64,000 nt of DNA from Kordiimonadales bacterium. Its GTDB lineage: Bacteria; Pseudomonadota; Alphaproteobacteria; Sphingomonadales; Kordiimonadaceae. The translations under genes and the position numbers were made by a program. The DNA lies in the NCBI GenBank assembly GCA_015485385.1, contig WFTS01000149.1, positions 1 to 64,000 on the forward strand, written 5' to 3'. The notes below the pieces were generated by a model. The model searched no databases and was not told the DNA's origin. It worked only from the letters and a program-made list of their open reading frames with translations. Positions 22,188 to 31,875 of the stretch are shown piece after piece. Position 1 is the first letter of the stretch. Each line of letters begins with the position of its first letter.

Positions 22188-22769
22188 CTATCCAAGTTTG
22201 TCTAACGGCACGCCGCAGCTAACGCCAATACCTTCCATCGCGGCCTCTAGCGGCACATCTAACGCACTGGCTACGGTGCTGGTATAGCGCATCAGGGCAA
22301 CAGCCGCGACCACCTCAACAATCTCTGCGTCCGTCCATCCGGCGGCGCGCATGGCATCCGTCATGGCATCTGTTACACCAGCAGGTCGGCGAGCAACCTG
22401 ACGGGCAAAATCAACGGCCGCATTGTCTTTGTCGCTTAGGCGCGGTGAATGTGATCCACTAATCACTTCGACACATTCTGCCTGTGACCACTGTTTACCC
22501 AACAGCGCCATCATGTGTGCGGCTGTGCAATATTCGCATTCAACTTCGTGCGCAGTAACGGCAAAAAACACCCGCTTTAATTCTTCCCGGATATTACCTT
22601 CACTTGCTGTCATTAGGCTGAGCGTCCAAAGGGCATCAGTTGTTTCAGGCAGGTGTGCAAGGCCTTTCTGGAGGCCGGGCACCATATGATAATAAGCTTT
22701 CACGCGTTCAAAAACTTCTTGAGTACGTCCGGTTGCCTTGTCTGGGTCTATTAGTTTTACACGGGCCAT
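22188..22769 (-). CDS. Carboxymuconolactone decarboxylase / AhpD-like protein
   Basis: CEYCTAAH CxxC motif in an AhpD-like helical protein. Confidence 0.87.
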   Translation of the reverse strand: MARVKLIDPDKATGRTQEVFERVKAYYHMVPGLQKGLAHLPETTDALWTLSLMTASEGNIREELKRVFFAVTAHEVECEYCTAAHMMALLGKQWSQAECVEVISGSHSPRLSDKDNAAVDFARQVARRPAGVTDAMTDAMRAAGWTDAEIVEVVAAVALMRYTSTVASALDVPLEAAMEGIGVSCGVPLDKLG

Positions 22770-22802
22770 GAGTTTGCTCTTTCTTTCGAGGTTAATAGAG
22801 GA

Positions 22803-23732
22803 TTATGTGATTTCAACAGGGAGGGACGTATCCAGACCCCATTCCATCCATGATGCATCATAAAGTGCGGTTTTTTCATGCCCCATCAGAGCTAGAATAA
22901 AGAGGCTGAAGGAGGCAAATATGCCACCGCCACAATATGTAATAACCGGCTGTTCTGGTGCAATTTCTGCGCTTTCCCATAAAGTTTTCAGTTCAGAAAA
23001 CGGTAATATGCGCAAGGATTTTGGATCCAGATTAGCTTCAGCCGGAATATTGTGGGCACTGGGGATATGGCCTTTTCGGTGTCGAGGATAAAGCCCCATC
23101 TGGCCTTGGTAAAAAGGCACAGGCAAAGCGTCTAGGATACGGGTTTTTCCATCTGAAATTGCAGCGAGAACGTCCTGTTTTTCGACGCGTAGATCAGGAT
23201 TTATACTGGCTATATAGGGGGGTGTTTGGGCCACTTTTTTGGGCTTGGTGCTTAAATCTTTTCGCGTTTGAAAATCTTCTGGGGCGGCCTCAGAGCCGGT
23301 CCCTGCCAAGGCATAGCCCGCCGCCCGCCACGCGGTAAGGCCGCCGTTCAGCATCTTCACATTTTTATGGCCATAATATCTAAGCGCCCACCAAAGCCGC
23401 GCAGCCCACACTCCGCCTCTTTCATCGTAAATCACAATGGTGGTGTCGTTGCACACACCGAGCTTGGTCATCAGCGCCTCAAAGGCGTCTTTATTAATAA
23501 TGCTGGTCGGTTGATCAGGATCTGTAAGGTCATTATATAAATCAACAAATTGTGCACCGGGGATGTGGGCCTTCTGATAACCATCTAACCCATGCACCTC
23601 TTCTAGCCGACCCTCTGAATTGAGACGAACATCAAAGCGCGCATCAAGGATACAAAGTGTGTCACAGTCCAAGTTGGCAAAGAGCCAATCAGGTTCTGCT
23701 AGATAGTATCCACCGGGATAGGGTTGGGTCAT
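22803..23732 (-). CDS. Sulfurtransferase with two rhodanese domains
   Basis: Tandem rhodanese domains; active-site loop VITYCGGGIFAS. Confidence 0.88.
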   Translation of the reverse strand: MTQPYPGGYYLAEPDWLFANLDCDTLCILDARFDVRLNSEGRLEEVHGLDGYQKAHIPGAQFVDLYNDLTDPDQPTSIINKDAFEALMTKLGVCNDTTIVIYDERGGVWAARLWWALRYYGHKNVKMLNGGLTAWRAAGYALAGTGSEAAPEDFQTRKDLSTKPKKVAQTPPYIASINPDLRVEKQDVLAAISDGKTRILDALPVPFYQGQMGLYPRHRKGHIPSAHNIPAEANLDPKSLRILPFSELKTLWESAEIAPEQPVITYCGGGIFASFSLFILALMGHEKTALYDASWMEWGLDTSLPVEIT

Positions 23733-24439
23733 GATGCGTTTCCCTTATTACTGACATAGGCGAAAATCATATCCACCATGGGGGTGATATGGTCTGCTCT
23801 GTTAATTTCATCCGGTTGGCTTTGCCACTGCAATATCAGCCCATCATGCAGCGCCAGCATCATCCTTGCTGCCATAAGGCAATCAAGATCAGGGCGCACA
23901 TCGCCGCGCTTTTTGGCTTGTTCAAGGAAATCCGTCAGTAGCGATGTACAGTGGCGAAAAATAGATGCGGTTGCGCTTCGGTCCCAGTCGCTGCGGCCGG
24001 CCAGTGCAAAAAATTCGGTCGACAAGGCTGATCCGCATACGCCATTTTGGTGGAGTGCCCACGCACTTTCGGTAATTTCGCGGATGGCATCATATAGAGG
24101 CATGTCTGCATGAATACGCGCCGCCGTTGCTGCTGATCTCTGCTCTATATAATCAAGTTGAATGTCTCGAAACAAGGCTTGCTTGGTTTCAAAGTGTACA
24201 TAAAGCGCACCTCTAGCAACACCTGCAGCTTTGGCGATTTGGGCAACACTGGCCGCTTCATATCCATGTTTTGCGAAAACGCCTTTTGCTGCCTCTAGGA
24301 GGCGAGCGCGTGTTTGGGCCTTTTGCTGTTGCCGCTTATTATTGCGCGCGGGCTCTGGCATCGGGGGTGATGTTAGCGTTGATCTTGATGCAGAGAGCTT
24401 ATTCATATACTGATTTTCAAGTTTATTATGGATGAACAA
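23729..24439 (-). CDS. TetR/AcrR family transcriptional regulator
   Basis: TRARLLEAAKGVFAKHGYEAASVAQIAKAAGVARGALYVHFETKQALF HTH. Confidence 0.92.
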   Translation of the reverse strand: MFIHNKLENQYMNKLSASRSTLTSPPMPEPARNNKRQQQKAQTRARLLEAAKGVFAKHGYEAASVAQIAKAAGVARGALYVHFETKQALFRDIQLDYIEQRSAATAARIHADMPLYDAIREITESAWALHQNGVCGSALSTEFFALAGRSDWDRSATASIFRHCTSLLTDFLEQAKKRGDVRPDLDCLMAARMMLALHDGLILQWQSQPDEINRADHITPMVDMIFAYVSNKGNAS

Positions 24440-24679
24440 CTGTTCAGTGAACGTTTATTCATTAAAATGAATATAAAGTCAAGCTTCGAGGAAGTTTGAA
24501 GCTCCTTAATTTGGGTCCTTAGGCTGCAAGCGAGGCCTATGGCTTCATCTGTTCAAAGCAAAAGGACGCTTGTTTGTCACTTTGTGGGTTTGGGTGAAGG
24601 CCCCAGTGTTCAGCCCGTTGACGCAGAGCCGTAATCCCGCTATAGCGAGGCGGCTTTTCAAGCCTATATTCTAAGCTTG

Positions 24680-24756
24680 GGTCCCGTAGCTCAGTCGGAT
24701 AGAGCACCAGATTCCTAATCTGGGGGCCGGTGGTTCGAATCCACCCGGGATCACCA
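24680..24756 (+). tRNA. tRNA-Arg(CCT)
   Basis: Cloverleaf: acceptor GGTCCCG/CGGGATC, anticodon loop TTCCTAA on stem CCAGA/TCTGG, T-loop GGTTCGAATCC, encoded CCA. Confidence 0.95.
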
Positions 24757-24801
24757 TATTTTTCAAACATCTAAGACATGTTACGGTCTGATATAGTCAT
24801 G

Positions 24802-24837
24802 CGCCCTCAGAGGCTCATGCCTCTTTGGGGTTTTGGG
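24802..24837 (+). terminator. Probable terminator downstream of tRNA-Arg
   Basis: CCCTCAGAGGC-tcat-GCCTCTTTGGGGTTTT. Confidence 0.6.
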
Positions 24838-25060
24838 TGCAACCATCTATAAAATTTGGACACCCAAATTGTTCACAGATCACTTTTTGTCCTGCCCTTG
24901 CTATATGAAGCAGAGCCCCTGCAACGTCATGATTTTTTCTCTAAGTGCAACAAGGGCGTCAGCTACGCTATGTTAAAGGGTATAGCGTGCATATTAAAAC
25001 TCCAGCATGATATCCGCGTTAGCCGTATTGGTACTTATGCCGTGGTGGAAAAGATAAAGA

Positions 25061-26212
25061 TTGGAGGTGTCTTTGCGGGGGGACCGTCCTGTGTTTAGAG
25101 TTGCAAGGGGCATCTCAAAAGCTTTGGCCGCGAGAAGAAGTTTGATGGTGATGTGGACTCGACAAAATTTGCTGTGTGTATTTTTAAGCCTCGCTGTTTT
25201 TGTCTCAAATCCTGTGGTGGGGGGGCAAATACCAGCGCCAGCTTTATTAAAAAATAGCAAATATTCAGAATCATGGGATCAACAATTTCTCTTTGAAAAC
25301 AATACTGTCATCTCTAGCCAGTTTTTGATCGTCAACATGCCGTTTAGTAAGTTTCACGGTATGATGGTCGCCACAGTGAAGGAACCACAGAAATCAACCG
25401 TAGTTATTAAAAATGGTCGGCGGCGTAGTGGGTGGAATTTCTCAGGTGAAGACCAAAAACTAACGATTTTTCAACATGAATTGTCTGCCTCCACGCCCGG
25501 CTTTTTAATGCAGTTACATAATACCGCCGCTGAAGTTGATCTGTTATTTACAACACCCGCGCAAGCGATACCGTTAGTAGATGCTGGCGGTAAGCTCGGC
25601 CTACCGCAAATAACTTTATATGCCCCGCCTGCACGCGCTTATGCGCGCTGGAGGGCCGGACCAGAAATTGGTGGGCTAGGGCCTGAAGGAGAATGGAGCA
25701 CTATTGGGCACGGTTTTGGCTATGGCTTACATACCGTGCATACGAAACCAATGAATGCCACGATCAAGCGCTGGCGCCGCTTCACCGGGGATCGGACCTC
25801 TGATGGCTATTGGCCCCTTTTTCATGTGATTGAAACACCGGGAGGAGACAGAAAAATCATAATGATTTTGACCACACCCCTTGGTGTATCCACGCGCTTT
25901 GATGTAACAGACTTCACAGCCTCTGAGGGCGATAAAAACTGGCGGATTAAAGCACATGCTGGTGAAAATCAGCTGACAGGCACCATCACATTAAGTCATC
26001 AGCTTGAGCGATTTAGGTTGAAGGATCAATTAAATGGTCTTGAAAAATTAGCGGCGGGCTCTTTGGCTGATATTAGCCGCACACACTATGAGGCTACTTA
26101 TAGGTTTTCTCTGACAAAAAAGGGTGTCACGAAGCTCTTTGAAGGTCGGGCCATGGCTGAAGATATCCAGATGGGTGCGGTCAAGGCTAAACGTAGGCGC
26201 GCACGCAGATAA
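25061..26212 (+). CDS. Hypothetical secreted protein, family not recognised
   Basis: Long ORF with an internal hydrophobic signal-like segment (LLCVFLSLAVFVSNPVVGG) and strongly basic C-terminus (KAKRRRARR). True start uncertain (possibly M29 or M31). Confidence 0.6.
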   Translation: MEVSLRGDRPVFRVARGISKALAARRSLMVMWTRQNLLCVFLSLAVFVSNPVVGGQIPAPALLKNSKYSESWDQQFLFENNTVISSQFLIVNMPFSKFHGMMVATVKEPQKSTVVIKNGRRRSGWNFSGEDQKLTIFQHELSASTPGFLMQLHNTAAEVDLLFTTPAQAIPLVDAGGKLGLPQITLYAPPARAYARWRAGPEIGGLGPEGEWSTIGHGFGYGLHTVHTKPMNATIKRWRRFTGDRTSDGYWPLFHVIETPGGDRKIIMILTTPLGVSTRFDVTDFTASEGDKNWRIKAHAGENQLTGTITLSHQLERFRLKDQLNGLEKLAAGSLADISRTHYEATYRFSLTKKGVTKLFEGRAMAEDIQMGAVKAKRRRARR

Positions 26213-26296
26213 GGGATGACCCAGCCTTGCTAAGGCGTGTAATGGGCTCGCTTGCTTCGTGAAAAAGGATAGCCGCTTTCAGGAAAAATACTTTCG

Positions 26297-28813
26297 TTAA
26301 AATTGACGTTCTATGAAAATGCCGAAGGTTCTTGGTTGGGGCGGAGTTATCTGGCGCCGTTGTCTGAAGCTAAAGCCATTGCCAAAAGCGAAGGTGTTTG
26401 CTTGAGAATCTGTTAAATTTTTAGCATAAAGGCCGAGCTTCCAATCTTGGGCTATGAATTGAATTTTGGCGTTTAAAATGCCGTAATCTCCCATTGGGGC
26501 TGACGTGGCTTCGCTAAAGCTAAGCTTGGATTTTCCAATATAGCGATAATCAACGGATGCGGTTGCTGTCCAATTGGTGCTCAGATTAAACTGATAGAGC
26601 GCTGCAATACTGGCGGTGTTTTCAGGGATCGTCGGTAAGCGGTCCCCAGCTTTTACCTGTAAAAAAACATTGTCGTCGGACAGTTTGCTTTCGTTCCAAA
26701 AGAAAGATCCTCGAAGTTCTAGGTTTTGCAAGGGCCGTGCAAAAAATTCGATTTCGTAGCCAAGGCTTCGCGCTTCTCCAATGTTTGTTACAAATGGCAG
26801 TCCGGAGGCTCCAATTTGGTCAGACTGAATATTAGACCACTGAACGTAAAAAGCGGAAATATTGAAAGATAAATCGCGGTTCAACCAATAGGACTTTAAG
26901 CCAATTTCATAATTTACTAAATTGTCGGATTGGAAAGCGCGGCTGTTAAATTTATCTCGGATATCTTCATCGGGTTCAGCGGCTGCAAGCGCTTCTAGTG
27001 GAGTATTTATATTGATACCACCAACCCGGTACCCAACGGAAATTTGCGCGTAATTTTGAATGTCTTTGGACCATTCATACCGCACTGCAATTTTAGGTAT
27101 CACTTTGTTGGTCAGTCGTTTTTTGATAATATTTTGTTCATCAACGCCAGACACAAAACGAGATCTATACTCTAGCTTTAAACTATTGCGTGAGTATCTA
27201 AGCCCGCCTGTAAAACTGAGTTTTTTTGTTGTCTGGTAAACCATTTCTCCAAAGAAAGCTGTATCTTGCGTTGTTTCTTTTCTTCTATCAGCCAGAAAAA
27301 CATTTATCTCAGGTGTGTCAGATCCAAATGCCAAAAGGGAGCGAGTGCTCTGTTTCCTATGCAGAAAATATAGCCCAAATAGCCACTGAATCCGCGGCCC
27401 CAGTTTTCCGTGCAAGCGGGTCTCTTGGCTGAAGGTAAGAATATCGTCGTGTGTGAAATATGCCCGAACATTTTTGCCGAGGGGAGACTTTGTAAGCATT
27501 TCATCAGCCAGCTCGGATAAGCCACTGTCGAATAAGATAAGATCAGAATTACCGTCGAGGGTGTCGAGGAAAGCCTGCCCACTAGAAGCATCTGATGTTT
27601 CTTTAAGGGACCGTTTTACAAGGGCCGTGGCGCTGGTCAACTTCATAGACCCAAGCTTCCCCTTTAACGTTAAACCTGCTTGCAGAAATGTATCGTCGTA
27701 GGGTTCTTGTATTTGTAGGTTGCGCTTATTGCGGCCTTGGTCTTCAAAATAATATTGAGAATCGTCATAGCGAATTGATTGGTATGTTCCTGTTGCGTCT
27801 AGTGTCCAATTTGGACTAAGGCGCCACCGAAGAGCGGGGCGTATGCCGTAAATCTCCAATTTGTTGACGTTAGAAATCTTTTGCAGGGTATCGTCTATAT
27901 AACCGTCGCGCATGTCGGCATAGGCTGAGATACGAAACCCGAGGGAGTTTGCTATGATGGGCGCGTTAAATACCGCATCTAAAATGGAATTCGGCCCGCC
28001 GCCCTCTGTGTAGGACGCACCAAGCCGGACCGCACCGCTGTGCTCTTTAAGGTTCGGTTTTTTGGAAATTATTCTGTAAAGGCCACCCAATGAGCCAGAA
28101 CCATATAATGTACCTTGTGGACCCCGAACCAATTCAACACGTTCGACATCAAAAAGGCGTATATCAGGGTTGGTGTCGTTAAAATTGATGGGTGTTTCAT
28201 CAATATAGACCCCGACCATAGACTGTGTTCTATCAGAAAACGGACCATCGGAAAGCCCGCGTAAAAATATTTTATTACGCCCTGGCCCCAGATTGGTTGT
28301 GGAAACACCAGCTAAATACGGCGCCAAGGATTGTAGATCAAAAGCGTCGAGGTCTTCGAGGGTTAGTGCGGAAACACCAGAGACACTAATTGGCAGTGCA
28401 AAGTTTGTTTCTGGTCGCTTTGTAGCTGTGATGGTGAGATTTTCGATAATATCGGGGCGTTTTGTAAGTTTGTCTGTTTTGGGGGAGGCTGGGCTTTCTT
28501 GCGGCTGATATATTTGAACGCTGTTTGGTCCGACAAACCTATACATTAGGCCTGTTCCTGCAAGAATTGCCCGCAGAGAGGCTTCTTTTGAGATATGGTT
28601 CTGTGTCCCTCTTGAGGGAATAGTTTTTAAATCAAGACCTGAAAAATCAATTGATATTTGCGCGACTTCAGCAAAATCGAGCAGGGCTTTTTCAAGAGGC
28701 TGTGCCTGTATTTCAAAGAAGGGTGCTTGCGTAGAAAATGCGCTTGGTGCCATGCCCAACACGGCCACAGATAATATACCCCAAAATAATTTGGCTCTGA
28801 GAAAAAATGGCAC
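26297..28813 (-). CDS. TonB-dependent receptor with N-terminal STN signalling domain (FecA-type)
   Basis: Secretin/TonB N-terminal short domain (FEIQAQPLEKALLDFAEVAQISIDFS), plug, barrel, terminal aromatic (IERQF). Confidence 0.92.
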   Translation of the reverse strand: MPFFLRAKLFWGILSVAVLGMAPSAFSTQAPFFEIQAQPLEKALLDFAEVAQISIDFSGLDLKTIPSRGTQNHISKEASLRAILAGTGLMYRFVGPNSVQIYQPQESPASPKTDKLTKRPDIIENLTITATKRPETNFALPISVSGVSALTLEDLDAFDLQSLAPYLAGVSTTNLGPGRNKIFLRGLSDGPFSDRTQSMVGVYIDETPINFNDTNPDIRLFDVERVELVRGPQGTLYGSGSLGGLYRIISKKPNLKEHSGAVRLGASYTEGGGPNSILDAVFNAPIIANSLGFRISAYADMRDGYIDDTLQKISNVNKLEIYGIRPALRWRLSPNWTLDATGTYQSIRYDDSQYYFEDQGRNKRNLQIQEPYDDTFLQAGLTLKGKLGSMKLTSATALVKRSLKETSDASSGQAFLDTLDGNSDLILFDSGLSELADEMLTKSPLGKNVRAYFTHDDILTFSQETRLHGKLGPRIQWLFGLYFLHRKQSTRSLLAFGSDTPEINVFLADRRKETTQDTAFFGEMVYQTTKKLSFTGGLRYSRNSLKLEYRSRFVSGVDEQNIIKKRLTNKVIPKIAVRYEWSKDIQNYAQISVGYRVGGININTPLEALAAAEPDEDIRDKFNSRAFQSDNLVNYEIGLKSYWLNRDLSFNISAFYVQWSNIQSDQIGASGLPFVTNIGEARSLGYEIEFFARPLQNLELRGSFFWNESKLSDDNVFLQVKAGDRLPTIPENTASIAALYQFNLSTNWTATASVDYRYIGKSKLSFSEATSAPMGDYGILNAKIQFIAQDWKLGLYAKNLTDSQANTFAFGNGFSFRQRRQITPPQPRTFGIFIERQF

Positions 28814-28825
28814 GGATTAACTCTC

Positions 28826-29857
28826 TTACTTGGTATCAAGTAAAATCGATGAACCAGTAACATGGATATTCAGCGAAAGAAATTGCGCGAGCTGTTTGCT
28901 CATTGTTTCAGAATTAGAAACAACCAACGCGCCAGAAAAATTTCTGGTTTTAAGGCTGGCATCACCGAGAGTTATTTGGGTCGCTGGAAATAGTTGATCA
29001 ATCGAGGCGACCACTTTGTCAAGGGGCGCATCTTTGAACACCAGAACACCCTCTTTCCACGCACCAATAGTGCGAGGGTCTACCGCATTTAATATTGGGT
29101 CAGGGTTTGCGGTTTGGAATTCAACCGTGATACCCGGTTCAAGAAGAATTGGGGCAGATTTTTTAATTTCCGAAGCCCGCATAGCCACAGATACAAGGCC
29201 TTTATTAACGGCAACGCGTTCAAGGCCAGCAAGATTAACAACCTCAAAGCGCGTACCGACAACCCTTACCTGATGATCACTAAAGTTAACATAAAAGGGC
29301 TTTGAATTATCCGAGACAACATCGAAAAAAGCCCGTCCTTTTGGTAGGTCAACAATGCGGGCACCATCTTTGATTGTGAAGGTCATTTCTGACCCCATAA
29401 ACATGGAAACACGTGATCCATCGGCCAGTTTCACTGTCTCAATGCGGTCGGTGTTTGCCCTAAAATAATGTGGTGTTGACGGATTATCATAAAGAGCGGT
29501 GTTTGGAAGAATGGCGATAAAAGCCATCGCAGCCACTGCTGCTGCCGTGATCGCATATTGTGGCCATGTCAATTGACTGAAAATAGTACGCCAGCCTTTA
29601 TGACCATGCGTTTTTGGACTTTCCGAGTTGAAGACATCAGAAAACATAGTGCGGGCTGCAGCTTCAAAAATAGAGGCAGATTTCACCGTCTCGGCAACCT
29701 GTTCATAAGCGAGAAGGTGGGTGGGATCTTCAAGCAACCAATCTGCATGCTGTTGAATGTCACGATCAGTTGCCTCCGCGCCGTGGATGCGCAGATACCA
29801 TGCAGACGCGCGGTCTAACATTATAGAAGTGCCGTGGTTTAAATCTATTTTTGACAT
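28826..29857 (-). CDS. FecR family anti-sigma / sigma regulator
   Basis: FecR layout: N-terminal DUF4880-like segment (AWYLRIHGAEATDRDIQQHADWLLEDPTHLLAYEQV), TM, FecR domain (TVKLADGSRVSMFMGSEMTF). Confidence 0.9.
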   Translation of the reverse strand: MSKIDLNHGTSIMLDRASAWYLRIHGAEATDRDIQQHADWLLEDPTHLLAYEQVAETVKSASIFEAAARTMFSDVFNSESPKTHGHKGWRTIFSQLTWPQYAITAAAVAAMAFIAILPNTALYDNPSTPHYFRANTDRIETVKLADGSRVSMFMGSEMTFTIKDGARIVDLPKGRAFFDVVSDNSKPFYVNFSDHQVRVVGTRFEVVNLAGLERVAVNKGLVSVAMRASEIKKSAPILLEPGITVEFQTANPDPILNAVDPRTIGAWKEGVLVFKDAPLDKVVASIDQLFPATQITLGDASLKTRNFSGALVVSNSETMSKQLAQFLSLNIHVTGSSILLDTK

Positions 29858-29927
29858 AATTATTATCTCACCGACCTACTATATAATACGGAGACACATT
29901 AAACGTACCTCCATATCCGACAGCCTG

Positions 29928-30494
29928 TTAGGGCCTTTTTATTTTTGCTAAGGCTTTTATCGCCCGTATCATATGTTTTTCAATTGTGCTTTGGGGGATG
30001 TTTGTTCGGACTGAAACTTCGGCGTGTGTTAAGCCTTCAAATCTATGCAATAGGAAAATCCTTTGTGTTTTTTCAGGCATAGTATTTAACACGTCGATAG
30101 CCACACGAACTTGCTGTTTTGCAGATAATATACGGGCGGGATCAACGCTCTCGGTAGACGATAGTTCGACATCGGCCCCCGCAGTGTATAGTTTAGCCCA
30201 AGCATCCTCTCTGGATACCCTCGCGTTTTTTTCACGAAACCTGTCTATTATTAAATTAGTTGCTATTCGCACCAAAAGGGCTTCGGGTGCAGAGACCTCT
30301 TGCTCACTATATTTCTTTTGAAAACGCATGAAAGCTTCTTGGACAATATCCTCGGCTTCGCCTTGATCTTTTATGCGCGAAAGAGCAAAGCGTATCAGAG
30401 AGGGCCGCTGCAAACGAAAGAGGTCCTCAATAGAGCGCTTTAGGGTGTGTGAGCGGTCTTTGTTCAAGTCTATAACTTTCGCCGAATCAAGCAT
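29928..30494 (-). CDS. ECF sigma factor (FecI-like)
   Basis: Sigma-70 region 2 (DQGEAEDIVQEAFMRF) and region 4 (LHRFEGLTHAEVSVRTNIPQSTIEKHMIRAIKAL). Confidence 0.9.
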   Translation of the reverse strand: MLDSAKVIDLNKDRSHTLKRSIEDLFRLQRPSLIRFALSRIKDQGEAEDIVQEAFMRFQKKYSEQEVSAPEALLVRIATNLIIDRFREKNARVSREDAWAKLYTAGADVELSSTESVDPARILSAKQQVRVAIDVLNTMPEKTQRIFLLHRFEGLTHAEVSVRTNIPQSTIEKHMIRAIKALAKIKRP

Positions 30495-30616
30495 GGCGTG
30501 AGCTTAACGAAAAGAACGGCATTAAAATACCCCACGTTTTCCTGAATAGCATTTTTTGTTGGAGGTGTTGAATTGCCATGTCCGTTGTTCAGACAGTGTA
30601 AGATAACATCATTGGA

Positions 30617-31789
30617 GTGAACACCATGACAACAACAGAAAAATCCATAAAAGTAGCGATTATTGGCCTTGGAAATTGCGCTAGTTCGTTAATTCAGGGC
30701 ATCTACTATTATGGTGACGATGCAAACGGTGAAGCCTCAGGCTTAATGCATGCAGAGTTGGGCGGATATAAACCTTCTGATATTCAAATTGTGGCAGCTT
30801 ATGACATTGATACGCGTAAGGTCGGCAAAGATGTGTCGGAAGCCTTGTTTGTAGCACCAAATTGCACAGCCGTTTTTCAATCCGATGTGCCTTTTCAGGA
30901 TGTGACTGTGAAGATGGGTAATATTCTTGATGGATATTCGGACCATATGGAAGGCTACCCTGATGGGCGGCGGTTTATGCCAAGTGATGCTGTTCAGTCC
31001 AGCAAAGAAGATGTTGTACGCCACCTGCAAGATACGGGCGTTGATGTTATGATGAATTATTTGCCTGTCGGTAGCCAAAAGGCCACCGAGTTTTATGCGG
31101 AATGTGCGCTTGAAGCGGGTGTTGCTTTTGTAAACAACATCCCTGTTTTCATCGCAAGCAACCCTGAATGGGCGGATAGGTTTGAAAAAGCAGGCCTGCC
31201 GGTTATTGGGGACGATATTAAAGCCCAACTTGGTGCGACAATTGTACACCGTGTTTTGACAGACCTCTTTGCCAAGCGCGGCGTTGCGATGGACCGGACT
31301 TATCAGTTGAACACTGGCGGTAACACTGATTTTCTCAATATGAAAAATCAAAACCGGTTGGAATCGAAAAAAGAAAGCAAGACCGAAGCTGTACAGTCTG
31401 TCGCCGCAAGCCGCATTGACGATGAAAATATTCATGTTGGGCCAAGTGATTATGTGGCTTGGCAAAATGATAATAAGGTGTGCTTCCTGCGTATGGAAGG
31501 GCGGCTTTTTGGCGATGTGCCTATGAACCTAGAACTTCGTCTTTCTGTTGAAGATTCGCCAAATTCTGCGGGCGTAGCCATTGACACAATTCGCTGTGCC
31601 AAAGTTGCGTTGGACCGTGGACAGGCAGGCGCAATTGAAGGCCCGTCGGCATTCTTTTGCAAACACCCTCCAACACAACATACCGACGATGTTGCTCGCT
31701 TGATGACTGAAGCCTTCATTGAAGGTGGCCATGTCTCAACTGTTTCCATTTCCGCTGGTGATAAACAAGCCATAGCGGAAGCAGGCTAA
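30617..31789 (+). CDS. ino1: Inositol-3-phosphate synthase (Ino1/MIPS)
   Basis: VAIIGLGNCASSLIQGIYYY Rossmann motif, NTGGNTDFLNM and related MIPS signatures. Start possibly 30626. Confidence 0.92.
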   Translation: MNTMTTTEKSIKVAIIGLGNCASSLIQGIYYYGDDANGEASGLMHAELGGYKPSDIQIVAAYDIDTRKVGKDVSEALFVAPNCTAVFQSDVPFQDVTVKMGNILDGYSDHMEGYPDGRRFMPSDAVQSSKEDVVRHLQDTGVDVMMNYLPVGSQKATEFYAECALEAGVAFVNNIPVFIASNPEWADRFEKAGLPVIGDDIKAQLGATIVHRVLTDLFAKRGVAMDRTYQLNTGGNTDFLNMKNQNRLESKKESKTEAVQSVAASRIDDENIHVGPSDYVAWQNDNKVCFLRMEGRLFGDVPMNLELRLSVEDSPNSAGVAIDTIRCAKVALDRGQAGAIEGPSAFFCKHPPTQHTDDVARLMTEAFIEGGHVSTVSISAGDKQAIAEAG

Positions 31790-31875
31790 ACTTTTAGCCA
31801 AGACCCTTTTGTCAAAACCGCAGTGTAACTGAAATTAAATCGCTTCGGTTAATGACATTTGATTAAGGAAGCATA

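Noticed and set aside
24537-24770. 77-aa minus-strand ORF (PGWIRTTGPQIRNLVLYPTELR...)
   Set aside because: It is the antisense translation of tRNA-Arg, a well-known spurious ORF type.
24680-25100. Integrative element at tRNA-Arg(CCT)
   Set aside because: No integrase, transposase or duplicated tRNA 3' end (attR-like copy) was seen in the window.
30743-31465. 240-aa minus-strand ORF antisense to ino1
   Set aside because: Fully overlaps a strongly supported ino1 CDS; its translation resembles no protein family.
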